From an uncultured Clostridia bacterium (GTDB lineage: Bacteria > Bacillota > Clostridia > Lachnospirales > Lachnospiraceae), in the NCBI GenBank assembly GCA_947643415.1, contig CANRWA010000018.1:1-63845 (forward strand): a stretch of DNA of 63,845 nucleotides, given 5' to 3'. Under the pieces are notes generated by a model, which searched no databases, had not been told where the DNA came from, and saw nothing but the letters and a program-made list of their open reading frames with translations. The position numbers were made by a program, and so were the translations under genes. Shown here in pieces: positions 9,324-17,368 of this stretch. Position 1 is the first letter of the stretch; each line of letters opens with the position of its first letter.

Positions 9324-9749
9324 ATGTTGATGCCTAGTGTTTTTGGAGAAAATTTATTTGATGACTTTTTCAATTTCCCGTCAGGCAGTTTTGCAGCGGA
9401 CTCTATGGATCTGATGAAGACCGATGTCAAGGAGAGTGAAAATGGTTATGAGATCACGATGAACCTGCCGGGCGTGAAGAAAGAAGATGTAAAAGCCGAG
9501 TTGAAGCAGGGGTATCTGACGATCCATGCAAGTTCTGAGACCAGCAGTGAGGAAAAGGATGAGGATGGTAGATATATCCGCAGAGAACGTCACACTGGTT
9601 CCTGCAGCAGGAGCTTTTATGTCGGAGAGGGAGTCACAGAAGAGGACATTAAAGCAAGATTCGAAGACGGAACACTTAAGATGGCGATTCCAAAGAAGGA
9701 ACAGCAGCCGGCAGTGGAAAAGAAGAAGTATATTGCCATTGAGGGCTGA
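9324..9749 (+). CDS. Hsp20/alpha-crystallin family small heat shock protein
   Basis: A 141-residue ATP-independent chaperone that holds unfolding proteins. The alpha-crystallin domain spans roughly residues 32-130, from MKTDVKESENGYEITMNLPG through the GVTEEDIKARFEDGTLKMAIPK strand region. It ends in a short VEKKKYIAIEG tail containing an I-x-I-like motif. ATG at 9324 follows AAAAGGAGAGATGCC. A CIRCE operator upstream marks HrcA control. It is followed after 92 bases by a paralogue. Confidence 0.96.
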   Translation: MLMPSVFGENLFDDFFNFPSGSFAADSMDLMKTDVKESENGYEITMNLPGVKKEDVKAELKQGYLTIHASSETSSEEKDEDGRYIRRERHTGSCSRSFYVGEGVTEEDIKARFEDGTLKMAIPKKEQQPAVEKKKYIAIEG

Positions 9750-9841
9750 CGAAAGAGTTTCGCAGGCGTGTTCGGATGCAGATACACATGCATTCGATCC
9801 CTGCCTGTGGGAGAATGAGAAAAGAAAAGGAGGAAGGACAT

Positions 9842-10300
9842 ATGTTGATGTCTGATTTTTATAGAAATGATCCATTTGACAGTTTATTTTTTGATTTTCC
9901 ATTTTATCATGGGAAGGACAGGAGAAGAACCGGGAGAAAGCCATATGTTTCACAGAGAAAGAGCCTGATGAAGACAGATGTGAAAGAAGGAAAAGATGGC
10001 TATGAGCTGGTGATGGAACTGCCGGGATTTAAGAAAGATGAGGTTAAGGTTTCGCTGGAAGATGGTTATCTGACCGTAGATGCGGCAAAGAGGACGGAAG
10101 AAGAGGTGGAGAAGAATGAGAAGTATATCTGCCGTGAGCGGTTTTCTGGAGCCTGCCAGAGAAGATTTTATGTTGGCGAGGAAATTACAGATACGGATAT
10201 CCGGGGAGAGATGAAAGAAGGGATTTTGAAGATCACGGTTCCCAAGAAGGAGGCAAAGCCAGCGGTAGAAGAAAAGAAATATATCACCATTGAGGGGTGA
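9842..10300 (+). CDS. Hsp20/alpha-crystallin family small heat shock protein (second copy)
   Basis: A 152-residue paralogue of the preceding protein, with the same core LMKTDVKEGKDGYELVMELP and the same VEEKKYITIEG tail. The N-terminal arm differs, being longer and rich in Asp, Phe and Arg, so substrate range may differ. The frame is open upstream, but the ATG at 9842 follows AAAGGAGGAAGGACAT and mirrors the MLMPS start of its partner (MLMSD). It is probably transcribed from the same CIRCE promoter. A perfect palindrome of family R2 follows and could end transcription. Confidence 0.95.
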   Translation: MLMSDFYRNDPFDSLFFDFPFYHGKDRRRTGRKPYVSQRKSLMKTDVKEGKDGYELVMELPGFKKDEVKVSLEDGYLTVDAAKRTEEEVEKNEKYICRERFSGACQRRFYVGEEITDTDIRGEMKEGILKITVPKKEAKPAVEEKKYITIEG

Positions 10301-10307
10301 TAAATAC

Positions 10308-10375
10308 AGGGCAATCGCTTAAAAATTTGTGGGATCCGCCGCTTTGAATCCCACAAATTTTTAAGCGATTGCCCT
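10308..10375. repeat. Palindromic repeat R2, complete copy (28-bp perfect stem)
   Basis: The arms 10308-10335 and 10348-10375 are exact reverse complements over 28 bases; the loop is CCGCCGCTTTGA. The outer ends are AGGGCAATCGC and GCGATTGCCCT. A partial copy lies at 55-98. No T-run follows, so it is a dispersed repeat rather than a standard terminator, although such a stem may still stop or protect the hsp20 transcript. Confidence 0.9.
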
Positions 10376-10429
10376 ATGAAAGATAAATAAGGGATTGAAA
10401 TTTCCCACGGAATAGGTTATTCTATAGAT

Positions 10430-10570
10430 AGAATCCATATAACTGGCGGAAAGACATTTCGAAGAAGAGTGAAGTGTCTGTGGGAATACTCACAGGGAGT
10501 ATGGATATGAAAGAGAGCCGACCGCCTGGGCGACCAATTATGATTTTGGTCGTTCGGGTGATCGGCTCAA
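10430..10570 (+). promoter_or_regulatory. ZTP riboswitch (pfl motif)
   Basis: The leader holds the marks of the ZTP/ZMP riboswitch: an outer stem ATCCATA (10433) with TATGGAT (10500), the conserved CTGGCGG at 10443-10449, a GGGAAT segment at 10482, and the invariant CCGCCTGGGC at 10522-10531 that forms the pseudoknot with GGCGG. A long final stem, GAGCCGA with TCGGCTC (10514-10568), closes it 12 bases before the ribosome binding site of the IMP cyclohydrolase gene. No T-run is present, so control may be at translation. The ligand signals lack of 10-formyl-THF, which fits the two downstream enzymes. Confidence 0.88.
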
Positions 10571-10597
10571 ACTAGTATCAAAAGGAGGAAGAGAACT

Positions 10598-11302
10598 ATG
10601 ATTTCACTGGAAACTGAACTCAAAAACAATGCATATCCAGGACGTGGCATCATCATTGGGAAGACCCCGAATAGTAAATATGCTGTGACAGCATATTTCA
10701 TTATGGGGCGGAGTGAGAACAGCCGCAACCGTGTCTTTGTGGAGGAAGGGGAGGGAATCCGGACGCAGGCATTTGATCCCTCGAAGCTGAGTGATCCCAG
10801 CCTGATCATCTACGCACCAGTGCGTGTTCTGGGCAATAAGACCATCGTGACCAATGGTGACCAGACCGATACCATCTACGAGCTGATGGACAGACAGCAG
10901 ACCTTTGAGCAGGCACTGAGGACAAGGGAATTTGAACCGGATGCACCCAATTACACACCGAGGATCTCCGGTATTATGCATGTGGAAAATGGAACATATA
11001 ATTATGCCATGTCGATCCTGAAGAGCAATCATGGCAATCCGGATTCCTGCCACCGTTATACCTTTGCTTATAGCGATCCGGCAGCGGGAGAGGGGCATTT
11101 TATCCATACATATATGTGTGATGGTGATCCGCTGCCAAGTTTTGAGGGAGAACCGAAACTAGTGAGTATAGAGGATGACATGGATTCTTTTACTGATATG
11201 CTCTGGCAGAGCTTGAATGAGGATAACAAGGTTTCCCTGTTTGTGCGGTATATCGATATTGAGACGGGGGAGTACACATCTAAGATTGTCAATAAGAACT
11301 AG
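10598..11302 (+). CDS. purO: IMP cyclohydrolase (PurO-like)
   Basis: A 234-residue enzyme of the stand-alone IMP cyclohydrolase family first known from archaea (PurO). It closes FAICAR to IMP, the last step of purine synthesis. The N-terminal stretch YPGRGIIIGKTPNSKYAVTA and the middle segment TPRISGIM are typical of the family. ATG at 10598 follows AAAAGGAGGAAGAG. The next gene encodes the matching formyltransferase without the usual fused cyclohydrolase domain, so the two together replace bifunctional PurH. The ZTP riboswitch upstream supports the assignment. Confidence 0.88.
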   Translation: MISLETELKNNAYPGRGIIIGKTPNSKYAVTAYFIMGRSENSRNRVFVEEGEGIRTQAFDPSKLSDPSLIIYAPVRVLGNKTIVTNGDQTDTIYELMDRQQTFEQALRTREFEPDAPNYTPRISGIMHVENGTYNYAMSILKSNHGNPDSCHRYTFAYSDPAAGEGHFIHTYMCDGDPLPSFEGEPKLVSIEDDMDSFTDMLWQSLNEDNKVSLFVRYIDIETGEYTSKIVNKN

Positions 11303-11353
11303 TACAGCAAATATCCTGCGTGAATGTATCAAAGACTTAATTTTTGTTGTACT
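11301..11353. repeat. Palindromic repeat R3, short copy
   Basis: AGTACAGCAAATA at the left and TTTTTGTTGTACT at the right form inverted ends; the right half shares AACTTAATTTT.GTTGTACT with the long copy at 26371-26533. It begins on the stop codon of the IMP cyclohydrolase gene and fills most of the space to the formyltransferase gene. Confidence 0.65.
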
Positions 11354-11384
11354 TGTAATAAGGTAGAAAGGAACGGTTATAAAA

Positions 11385-12563
11385 ATGAAAGAACTGGAGT
11401 TAAAATATGGCTGTAATCCCAATCAGAAACCTTCCCGTATTTATATGGAAGATGGCGAACTGCCCATCCGGGTGCTGAATGGCAAACCGGGTTATATTAA
11501 TTTTCTGGATGCCCTTAATGGCTGGCAGCTAGTGAAGGAACTGAAGAAAGCGACAGGGCATCCGGCGGCAGCTTCCTTTAAACATGTGTCCCCTGCCGGG
11601 GCGGCGGTGGGGCTTCCGCTGAGTGAAGTGGAGGCAAAGATCTACTGGGTGGATGACCTGGGAGAGTTGTCTCCTCTGGCGGCTGCTTATGCAAGGGCAC
11701 GGGGGGCAGACCGAATGTCCTCTTATGGGGACTTTATCGCTCTTTCTGATGTTTGCGATGTATGCACAGCGAAGATGATCAAGAGAGAATTTTCAGATGG
11801 TATCATTGCACCAGGATATGAGCCAGAGGCTTTGGAAATCCTGAAAGAGAAGAAAAAAGGAGCCTATGCCATCGTTGAGATTGATGCAGATTATGTGCCA
11901 AAGCAGTTAGAGCGTAAAGAGGTATTTGGCATTACTTTTGAGCAGGGGCGCAATGAGTTAAATATCGATGATGAATTTTTCTCTAATGTGGTGACGGAAA
12001 ATAAGGAAATCCCTGAGCTGGCAAAGATTGATATGGCGATCTCTATGATTACGTTGAAATACACTCAGTCTAATTCGGTCTGTTTTGTAAAGGGAGGCCA
12101 GGCGATCGGGATCGGTGCCGGACAGCAATCCCGTATCCACTGTACCAGATTGGCAGGAAATAAGGCAGATAACTGGTTTCTCCGCCAGTCCCCGCAGGTG
12201 TTGAACCTTCCATTTAAAGAGGATATGAAGAGGGCGGACCGCGACAATGCCATTGACCTCTATATTGGTGAGGACTATATGGATGTGCTGGCGGACGGCG
12301 AATGGGAAAAAGTATTTACAGAGAAACCGCCAGTATTTACAAAGGAAGAGAAAGCAGAATGGCTGAAAGAATATGCAAAGGATGTGACCTGCGGATCCGA
12401 TGCGTTCTTCCCATTTAGTGATAATGTGGAACGTGCGTACCGCAGCGGGGTAAAATATATTGCCCAGCCGGGAGGGTCTATCCGCGACCAGGATGTCATC
12501 GATGCCTGCAATAAACATGGTATTGCCATGAGTTTTACAGGCCTGCGTCTGTTCCACCATTGA
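11385..12563 (+). CDS. Phosphoribosylaminoimidazolecarboxamide (AICAR) formyltransferase
   Basis: A 392-residue enzyme equivalent to the transformylase half of PurH. It moves a formyl group from 10-formyl-THF to AICAR, giving FAICAR. It starts [20 protein letters not shown] and has [13 protein letters not shown], the Lys-His pair needed for catalysis, and the later [24 protein letters not shown] nucleotide-binding region. No MGS-like cyclohydrolase domain is fused; that step is done by the PurO-like protein 82 bases upstream. ATG at 11385 follows AGAAAGGAACGG. Both genes should be under the ZTP riboswitch. Confidence 0.94.
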   Translation: MKELELKYGCNPNQKPSRIYMEDGELPIRVLNGKPGYINFLDALNGWQLVKELKKATGHPAAASFKHVSPAGAAVGLPLSEVEAKIYWVDDLGELSPLAAAYARARGADRMSSYGDFIALSDVCDVCTAKMIKREFSDGIIAPGYEPEALEILKEKKKGAYAIVEIDADYVPKQLERKEVFGITFEQGRNELNIDDEFFSNVVTENKEIPELAKIDMAISMITLKYTQSNSVCFVKGGQAIGIGAGQQSRIHCTRLAGNKADNWFLRQSPQVLNLPFKEDMKRADRDNAIDLYIGEDYMDVLADGEWEKVFTEKPPVFTKEEKAEWLKEYAKDVTCGSDAFFPFSDNVERAYRSGVKYIAQPGGSIRDQDVIDACNKHGIAMSFTGLRLFHH

Positions 12564-12593
12564 TACAAATGACAACTGAATACAAATGATTAG

Positions 12594-12621
12594 TTGACAA
12601 TCGTTCCTCCTGTGGTAAAAT
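12594..12621 (+). promoter_or_regulatory. Promoter of bioB
   Basis: TTGACA at 12594-12599 and TAAAAT at 12616-12621 with 16 bases between. The -10 box lies inside the left arm of the large palindrome at 12605-12665, which points to control by a protein bound there. Confidence 0.75.
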
Positions 12622-12665
12622 GACAGTATACGAAGCAGAGATACTGCCATTTTACCACAGGAGGA
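12605..12665. promoter_or_regulatory. Large palindrome over the bioB promoter and ribosome binding site
   Basis: The arms 12605-12629 and 12641-12665 match in 24 of 25 positions around an 11-base centre. The left arm carries the -10 box; the right arm carries the AGGAGG of bioB, whose complement CCTCCT lies in the left arm. If transcription starts near 12628 the left arm is not in the mRNA, so a DNA operator is more likely than an mRNA hairpin. A BirA with a DNA-binding domain is encoded at 34679, but the arms do not match the usual GGTTAACAA-like BirA half-site. Confidence 0.8.
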
Positions 12666-12673
12666 CTTTTATT

Positions 12674-13630
12674 ATGTATGAAAAAAAAGCAGATGAGATA
12701 ATCAGGGGAAGACGTCTGAACAGAGAAGATGACCTTAGTTTTCTGACCGAAGGAGATCTTGGCTCTCTAAAAAAAGGAGCAAACCGAATCAGAGAAAGTC
12801 TTTGCGGAAACTACGTAGATCTGTGTACCATCATCAATGGGCGCGCCGGACGATGCAGCGAGGACTGCCGGTTTTGCGCCCAGTCGGCACATTATCATAC
12901 AGGTGCAAGGGCGCATAATATTCTGGATGAAGATGCTTTGGTGGCGGCGTGCCATTATAGCGAGGGCAAGGGAGCACACCGGTTTTCTGTTGTTACAGCG
13001 GGGCGTACATTGGCAGGGGATGATTTTGAGCAGATAGTCCAGGCTTACCAGAGGATGGGAAGTGAGTGCAAAGAAATCGGTCTCTGCGCCTCCCACGGGC
13101 TGCTGACAGAGGAGCAGTTTGTGCGTTTGCGGGAAAGTGGCATTACGATGTATCATGCCAATATTGAGACATCAAGACGGAATTTTCCGAATATATGTAC
13201 CACACATACTTTTGAAGATAAACTTGCCTGTATCAGGAGGGCAAAAAAGGCTGGGCTGCATGTCTGCTCCGGCGGGATCATCGGTATGGGAGAGACATGG
13301 GAAGACCGGCTGGATATGGCGCTTACACTGGCGGAGTACCAGGTAGACTCTATTCCGCTGAACGCACTGATTCCCATTAAGGGAACACCTTTCGGGGATC
13401 TTCCGGTTCTGACAGAGAATGAGATACTTCGCACAGTGGCAATATTCCGCTTTATCAACCCAGATGCCTATGTCCGTCTGGCAGCAGGGCGTACCTTGAT
13501 GAAGGAGAGTGGCAGGGAAGCATTCTTTTCTGGTGCAAATGCCACCATTACTGGGGATATGCTCACGACATCCGGGAATAATATGGAACAGGACAGGGAT
13601 ATGCTGACAGGGAGCGGGTTTGATTTATGA
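12674..13630 (+). CDS. bioB: Biotin synthase
   Basis: A 318-residue radical SAM enzyme that inserts sulfur into dethiobiotin to make biotin. The [4Fe-4S] motif is CSEDCRFC near residues 54-61, followed by AQSAHY. Cys and Asn residues for the second cluster occur in GLCASHG and HANIETS, and a C-terminal Arg lies in YVRLAAGR. The frame extends upstream, but the ATG at 12674 follows AGGAGG by nine bases. No other biotin gene is adjacent, so dethiobiotin must come from another locus or outside. The 3' end overlaps the convergent deacetylase gene by six bases. Confidence 0.95.
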   Translation: MYEKKADEIIRGRRLNREDDLSFLTEGDLGSLKKGANRIRESLCGNYVDLCTIINGRAGRCSEDCRFCAQSAHYHTGARAHNILDEDALVAACHYSEGKGAHRFSVVTAGRTLAGDDFEQIVQAYQRMGSECKEIGLCASHGLLTEEQFVRLRESGITMYHANIETSRRNFPNICTTHTFEDKLACIRRAKKAGLHVCSGGIIGMGETWEDRLDMALTLAEYQVDSIPLNALIPIKGTPFGDLPVLTENEILRTVAIFRFINPDAYVRLAAGRTLMKESGREAFFSGANATITGDMLTTSGNNMEQDRDMLTGSGFDL

Positions 13631-14419
13631 ACCGCTCCGTATCTGCCTTCCCTCTGTATTGATAGTATAATTGTCTTTCATGATGAGCTGGGAGATGGGA
13701 ACCAGTTGGAATCCCTTTTGCTTTAATGTGGTGAGCAGTTCATCAAGGGCTTCAGCGGTATGTTTTCCGCCATTGTGGCAGAGTATGATGGAACCATTGC
13801 CCAGGTGTTTATGTTCGGTGACGCGCCGGATGATGGTGGCGGCATCATAATCTTTCCAGTCAAGACTGTCTACATCCCACTGAATAGGATAGTAGCCATT
13901 TTCCCGGCAGACCTTGATGAGGGTGTCGTTGTAGTCCCCATAGGGAGGGCGGAAGACGATCATATCCTTTCCAGTAAGTTTCTTTACTTTCTCATGTGGT
14001 TTCATAAGTTCTTCTTTACATTCCTCTGCGGAAATCTGTGACATATGTTTGTGATTCTCGCTGTGGTTGCCGAGGTCATGCCCCTCGGCGGCGATGGCTT
14101 TTACATCATCTGGATATTTTTCGATCCAGCCGCCTGTCATAAAGAAGGTCGCTTTTACATTATGTTTTTTCAGGATTTCCAATAATTTCGGGGTGTCTTC
14201 ATTTCCCCAGGCAGCGTCGAAGGAAATGGAGATCAGAGGTTTTTCCTGTTCCACACAATAAATAGGGAGCTCTTTTTCCTGTACAAGGGAGCCGCTGAGG
14301 GTCGCTGCTGTTTCTGGGTAGATGAGGAAACTGGAAGCCAGCAGGGCGATGGAAGTCAGGACGATAGCGCCGACTTTAGTGAACAAGATTAGTTTTTCAC
14401 GTTCTAATTTTATATTCAT
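13625..14419 (-). CDS. Membrane-anchored polysaccharide deacetylase (PdaB-like)
   Basis: A 264-residue protein with one N-terminal transmembrane helix (about residues 12-34), so the catalytic domain lies outside the cell. NodB-domain motifs are all there: SFDAAWG (catalytic Asp), HSENH (metal His), RPPYGDYN, WDVDSLDW and LCHNGGKHT. It should remove acetyl groups from peptidoglycan or a related polysaccharide. The SFDAAWGNEDT form and the overall size resemble the sporulation-linked PdaB group of Firmicutes. It is divergent from the ArsR operon and convergent with bioB. Confidence 0.9.
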   Translation of the reverse strand: MNIKLEREKLILFTKVGAIVLTSIALLASSFLIYPETAATLSGSLVQEKELPIYCVEQEKPLISISFDAAWGNEDTPKLLEILKKHNVKATFFMTGGWIEKYPDDVKAIAAEGHDLGNHSENHKHMSQISAEECKEELMKPHEKVKKLTGKDMIVFRPPYGDYNDTLIKVCRENGYYPIQWDVDSLDWKDYDAATIIRRVTEHKHLGNGSIILCHNGGKHTAEALDELLTTLKQKGFQLVPISQLIMKDNYTINTEGRQIRSGS

Positions 14420-14519
14420 AATTTACCCCATTTCTGCAAGGTGAACTGCGTTCCACTCTGCATAACCAATGTATGTGGTATAATGTATGAATTTTGGAAA
14501 AAAGATATGTATAATTACC

Positions 14520-14548
14520 TTGACAGATGGGAATAAAAAGAGTAATAT
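14520..14548 (+). promoter_or_regulatory. Promoter of the arsR-HMA-ATPase operon
   Basis: TTGACA at 14520-14525 and TAATAT at 14543-14548, spacer 17. The operator palindrome begins within the -10 box. Confidence 0.8.
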
Positions 14549-14580
14549 AAACATATGAATAATTGTTCATATGTTTATAT
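14545..14580. promoter_or_regulatory. Probable ArsR-family operator
   Basis: Perfect 15-base arms (14545-14559 and 14566-14580; core CATATGAA/TTCATATG) around TAATTG. The site overlaps the -10 box and start region and lies 20 bases before the regulator gene. The core ATATGAA-N6-TTCATAT follows the pattern of SmtB/ArsR-type metal sensor operators (ATATGAACA-like 12-2-12 repeats). Confidence 0.85.
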
Positions 14581-14599
14581 AAATGAAACGGAGGCAATC

Positions 14600-14962
14600 A
14601 TGAGTGAGGAAAATCACATAGAATGTTGTGAGGACATTGAGGTTCATGAAAACCTGCTTCAGATCGTGAATGAGAAGATGCCATCAGAAAATGAATTGTA
14701 TGATCTGGCGGAGCTTTTCAAGGTATTCGGAGATTCCACAAGAATACGGATCCTGTTTGTATTATTTGAAGCAGAGGTCTGTGTCTGTGACTTGGCGGAG
14801 GCACTGAATATGACGCAGTCCGCGATTTCGCACCAGTTGAAGATTCTGAAGCAAAGTAAGCTTGTAAAAAGCCGCAGGGAAGGGAAATCTGTATTTTATT
14901 CCCTGGCGGATAGCCATGTGCGGACGATCATCGCACAGGGGATTGAACATATTGAAGAATGA
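14600..14962 (+). CDS. ArsR/SmtB family metal-responsive repressor
   Basis: A 120-residue winged-helix repressor. The metal-binding loop ELYDLAELFKVFGDSTRIRIL and helix motif EVCVCDLAEALNMTQSAISHQLKIL are as in CadC/CmtR-type sensors; the Cys pair in VCVCDLA is the classic alpha-3N/alpha-3 ligand site, and CC occurs near the N-terminus (HIECCEDIE). These ligands favour soft or thiophilic ions such as Cd2+, Pb2+ or Zn2+. The ATG at 14600 follows GAAACGGAGG; an upstream in-frame ATG at 14555 would lie inside the operator and is rejected. It heads an operon with an HMA protein and a P-type ATPase and likely represses it. Confidence 0.93.
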   Translation: MSEENHIECCEDIEVHENLLQIVNEKMPSENELYDLAELFKVFGDSTRIRILFVLFEAEVCVCDLAEALNMTQSAISHQLKILKQSKLVKSRREGKSVFYSLADSHVRTIIAQGIEHIEE

Positions 14963-14983
14963 GAAAGGAAAGGGTGAAAAGAT

Positions 14984-15202
14984 ATGAAGAAGAAATTTAA
15001 ATTACAGGATCTGGATTGTGCAAACTGTGCCGCAAAGATGGAAGATGCTATTAAGAAGATTGAAGGTGTCCATGATGCCAGTGTAAGTTTTATGACGCAG
15101 AAGATGATGATAGATGCAGAAGACGACAAATTTGACGACATTATGAAAGCGGTAGTCAAAGTGTGCGCAAAAGTAGAACCTGACTGTCAGATCCTGATGT
15201 AG
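14984..15202 (+). CDS. Heavy-metal-associated (HMA) domain protein
   Basis: A 72-residue single HMA domain with the metal-binding Cys pair DCANCA at residues 11-16. Such domains carry soft metal ions and often occur fused to the N-terminus of the ATPase; here the domain is a separate protein and the ATPase lacks it. It lies 21 bases behind the repressor and should pass metal to the pump encoded next. ATG follows GGAAAGGGTGAAAAGAT. Confidence 0.9.
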   Translation: MKKKFKLQDLDCANCAAKMEDAIKKIEGVHDASVSFMTQKMMIDAEDDKFDDIMKAVVKVCAKVEPDCQILM

Positions 15203-15205
15203 TTG

Positions 15206-15236
15206 GCTCAACGGCGCCAATTTGAACCCGTCAAGT
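15206..15236 (+). repeat. Palindromic repeat R1
   Basis: GCTCAACGGCGCCAATTTGA followed by ACCCGTCAAGT, the R1 unit with a damaged right arm, lying four bases behind the stop of the HMA gene, inside an operon. Confidence 0.8.
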
Positions 15237-15264
15237 TACGTTATATTGGAAAGGAAGTGAAAAT

Positions 15265-17133
15265 ATGACAAAGAAGCAGAAAAAGATGTTGGCCCGTATC
15301 ATAATTACAGCGTCGCTCTTTGCAGTGCTTCTTGTGCTGGAACATACAGGAGTGTTTGAACCATGGGAAGATTCATGGATGTTGTCTGTGGTCTATGTCA
15401 TTCCTTATCTTTTGATCGGGTATGATATTATTTTTAAGGCAGCGAGAAATATCAGCCATGGGCAGGTGTTTGACGAAAATTTCCTTATGATGCTGGCTAC
15501 CTTTGGTGCCTTTGGAGTCCGGGAATTTTCGGAGGCAGTGGCTGTAATGCTGTTCTATCAGGTAGGAGAGCTGTTTCAGGGATATGCGGTGGGGAAGTCT
15601 CGTCAATCCATCACTGCCATGATGGATATCTGCCCAGAATACGCTAATGTGGAAGAGGATGGCAGGCTGATTCAGATAGATCCGGATGAAGTAGAGATCG
15701 GAACGGTTATTACCATTAAGCCAGGGGAGCGGATTCCGCTGGATGGTGAAGTGACAGAAGGGGAGTCTATGATTGATACGGCTGCCCTCACAGGAGAATC
15801 AGTTCCGAGATCAGCGAGGACAGGGGATGAGGTGATCAGTGGCTGCGTCAATGGAAGTGGCACGCTGAAAGTGCGTACCACAAAGGAATTTGATGATTCC
15901 ACGGTGTCTAAGATATTGGAACTGGTGGAAAATGCCAGCAGCAAGAAGGCAAAGGCAGAGAATTTTATTACCCGTTTTGCCCGGTATTATACACCATTTG
16001 TCACAATTGCTGCTGTCATTCTTGCCTTCCTGCCTCCATTATTTACTGGAGATTGGGCAGAGTGGATTCAGAGGGCCTGTATTTTCCTTGTTATCTCCTG
16101 CCCGTGTGCGCTTGTTATCTCTGTTCCTCTTGGTTTCTTCGGGGGGATTGGTGCAGCCTCCAGACTGGGAGTGCTGGTGAAGGGAAGCAATTATCTGGAA
16201 GCAGTGGCAGAGATGACCACCATTGTATTTGATAAGACAGGTACATTGACAAAAGGAGAATTCAGAGTTACAGAAGTCATTCCGGAAAATGGTATAACAG
16301 AGCAGGCGCTTCTTGAGATAGCAGCATTGGGAGAAGGATATTCCAATCACCCCATAGCCAGTTCCATCAAAGAGGCATATGCCGGGGAGATGGATATGGA
16401 CCGATGTGGACAGGCGGAGGAGATTGCCGGCCATGGGATCGGGATCATGGTAGATGGCAGAAGAACTCTGATCGGAAATGGAAAACTGATGGAGAGAGAG
16501 CATATTTCCTATCATAAATGCGAAAGTGCGGGAACCGTTGTATATGTGGCACAGGAGGGTACTTTTGCAGGGGTTATCGTGATCTCAGACCAGATTAAGA
16601 GCGGAGCGCCGGATGCGATCTGCGAGATGAAGCAGGTTGGGGTGCACAAGACAGTGATGCTGACAGGTGACCGGAAGGAGGCTGCGGAGGCAGTGGCGAA
16701 GGAACTTGGTATTGATGAATTCCATGCAGAACTTCTTCCGGCAGATAAGGTATCGCAGGTGGAACGCCTTCTTGAAAGGCAGCCAGAGAAGGAGCGTCTT
16801 GCTTTTGTTGGCGATGGGATCAACGATGCGCCGGTGCTGACCCGGGCAGATGTGGGAATCGCCATGGGGAGCCTTGGGTCGGATGCAGCCATTGAGGCGG
16901 CAGATGTTGTCCTGATGGATGATGATATCCGGAAGATCTCAGCGGTTGTGCGGATATCCCGTAAGACACTGCGTATCGTGAAACAGAATATCGTGTTTGC
17001 TTTAGCTGTGAAGGCAGTGGTCCTAGTTATGGGGACTTTCGGTATCGCCAATATGTGGGAAGCGGTATTTGCAGATGTTGGCGTCTCTGTCATTGCTATC
17101 TTGAATTCTATGCGGACATTGAGGGCAAAGTGA
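15265..17133 (+). CDS. Heavy metal translocating P-type ATPase (Cd2+/Zn2+/Co2+ type)
   Basis: A 622-residue P1B-type pump that expels heavy metal at the cost of ATP. Visible motifs are TGES in the actuator domain (ALTGESVPR near residue 175), the membrane metal site CPCALVIS near 278, the phosphorylated Asp in FDKTGTLTKGE near 322, the nucleotide-binding HP (GYSNHPIAS) and GDGINDAP near 516. The CPC motif marks Zn/Cd/Pb or Cu transport; the regulator's Cys ligands favour Cd/Zn/Pb. No N-terminal HMA domain is fused, being encoded by the gene before. A hairpin terminator follows. Confidence 0.95.
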   Translation: MTKKQKKMLARIIITASLFAVLLVLEHTGVFEPWEDSWMLSVVYVIPYLLIGYDIIFKAARNISHGQVFDENFLMMLATFGAFGVREFSEAVAVMLFYQVGELFQGYAVGKSRQSITAMMDICPEYANVEEDGRLIQIDPDEVEIGTVITIKPGERIPLDGEVTEGESMIDTAALTGESVPRSARTGDEVISGCVNGSGTLKVRTTKEFDDSTVSKILELVENASSKKAKAENFITRFARYYTPFVTIAAVILAFLPPLFTGDWAEWIQRACIFLVISCPCALVISVPLGFFGGIGAASRLGVLVKGSNYLEAVAEMTTIVFDKTGTLTKGEFRVTEVIPENGITEQALLEIAALGEGYSNHPIASSIKEAYAGEMDMDRCGQAEEIAGHGIGIMVDGRRTLIGNGKLMEREHISYHKCESAGTVVYVAQEGTFAGVIVISDQIKSGAPDAICEMKQVGVHKTVMLTGDRKEAAEAVAKELGIDEFHAELLPADKVSQVERLLERQPEKERLAFVGDGINDAPVLTRADVGIAMGSLGSDAAIEAADVVLMDDDIRKISAVVRISRKTLRIVKQNIVFALAVKAVVLVMGTFGIANMWEAVFADVGVSVIAILNSMRTLRAK

Positions 17134-17196
17134 CTGCCCGCCTGAGCATTATCTGAGAGGATAAAAAGAAACAAAGGCACGGAACGTGCGTTGTCA

Positions 17197-17223
17197 TGCC
17201 ACGCAGCAAGCTGCGTGGCATTT
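17197..17223 (+). terminator. Terminator-like hairpin after the metal ATPase
   Basis: TGCCACGCAGC and GCTGCGTGGCA form a perfect 11-pair stem with a two-base loop, followed by only three T residues. Confidence 0.6.
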
Positions 17224-17368
17224 GGCCGTGTTATTGGGCAGAAAGTTAATATGTTCTTGACAAAGAGGATTATAATATTAGATAATAACTACAATAAGTC
17301 ATTTATTCCTGCAAAGGTAAAGTGAGGATTTGACTTGGCGTGTGGATAAAAAATGGAGGTGTACTAAA

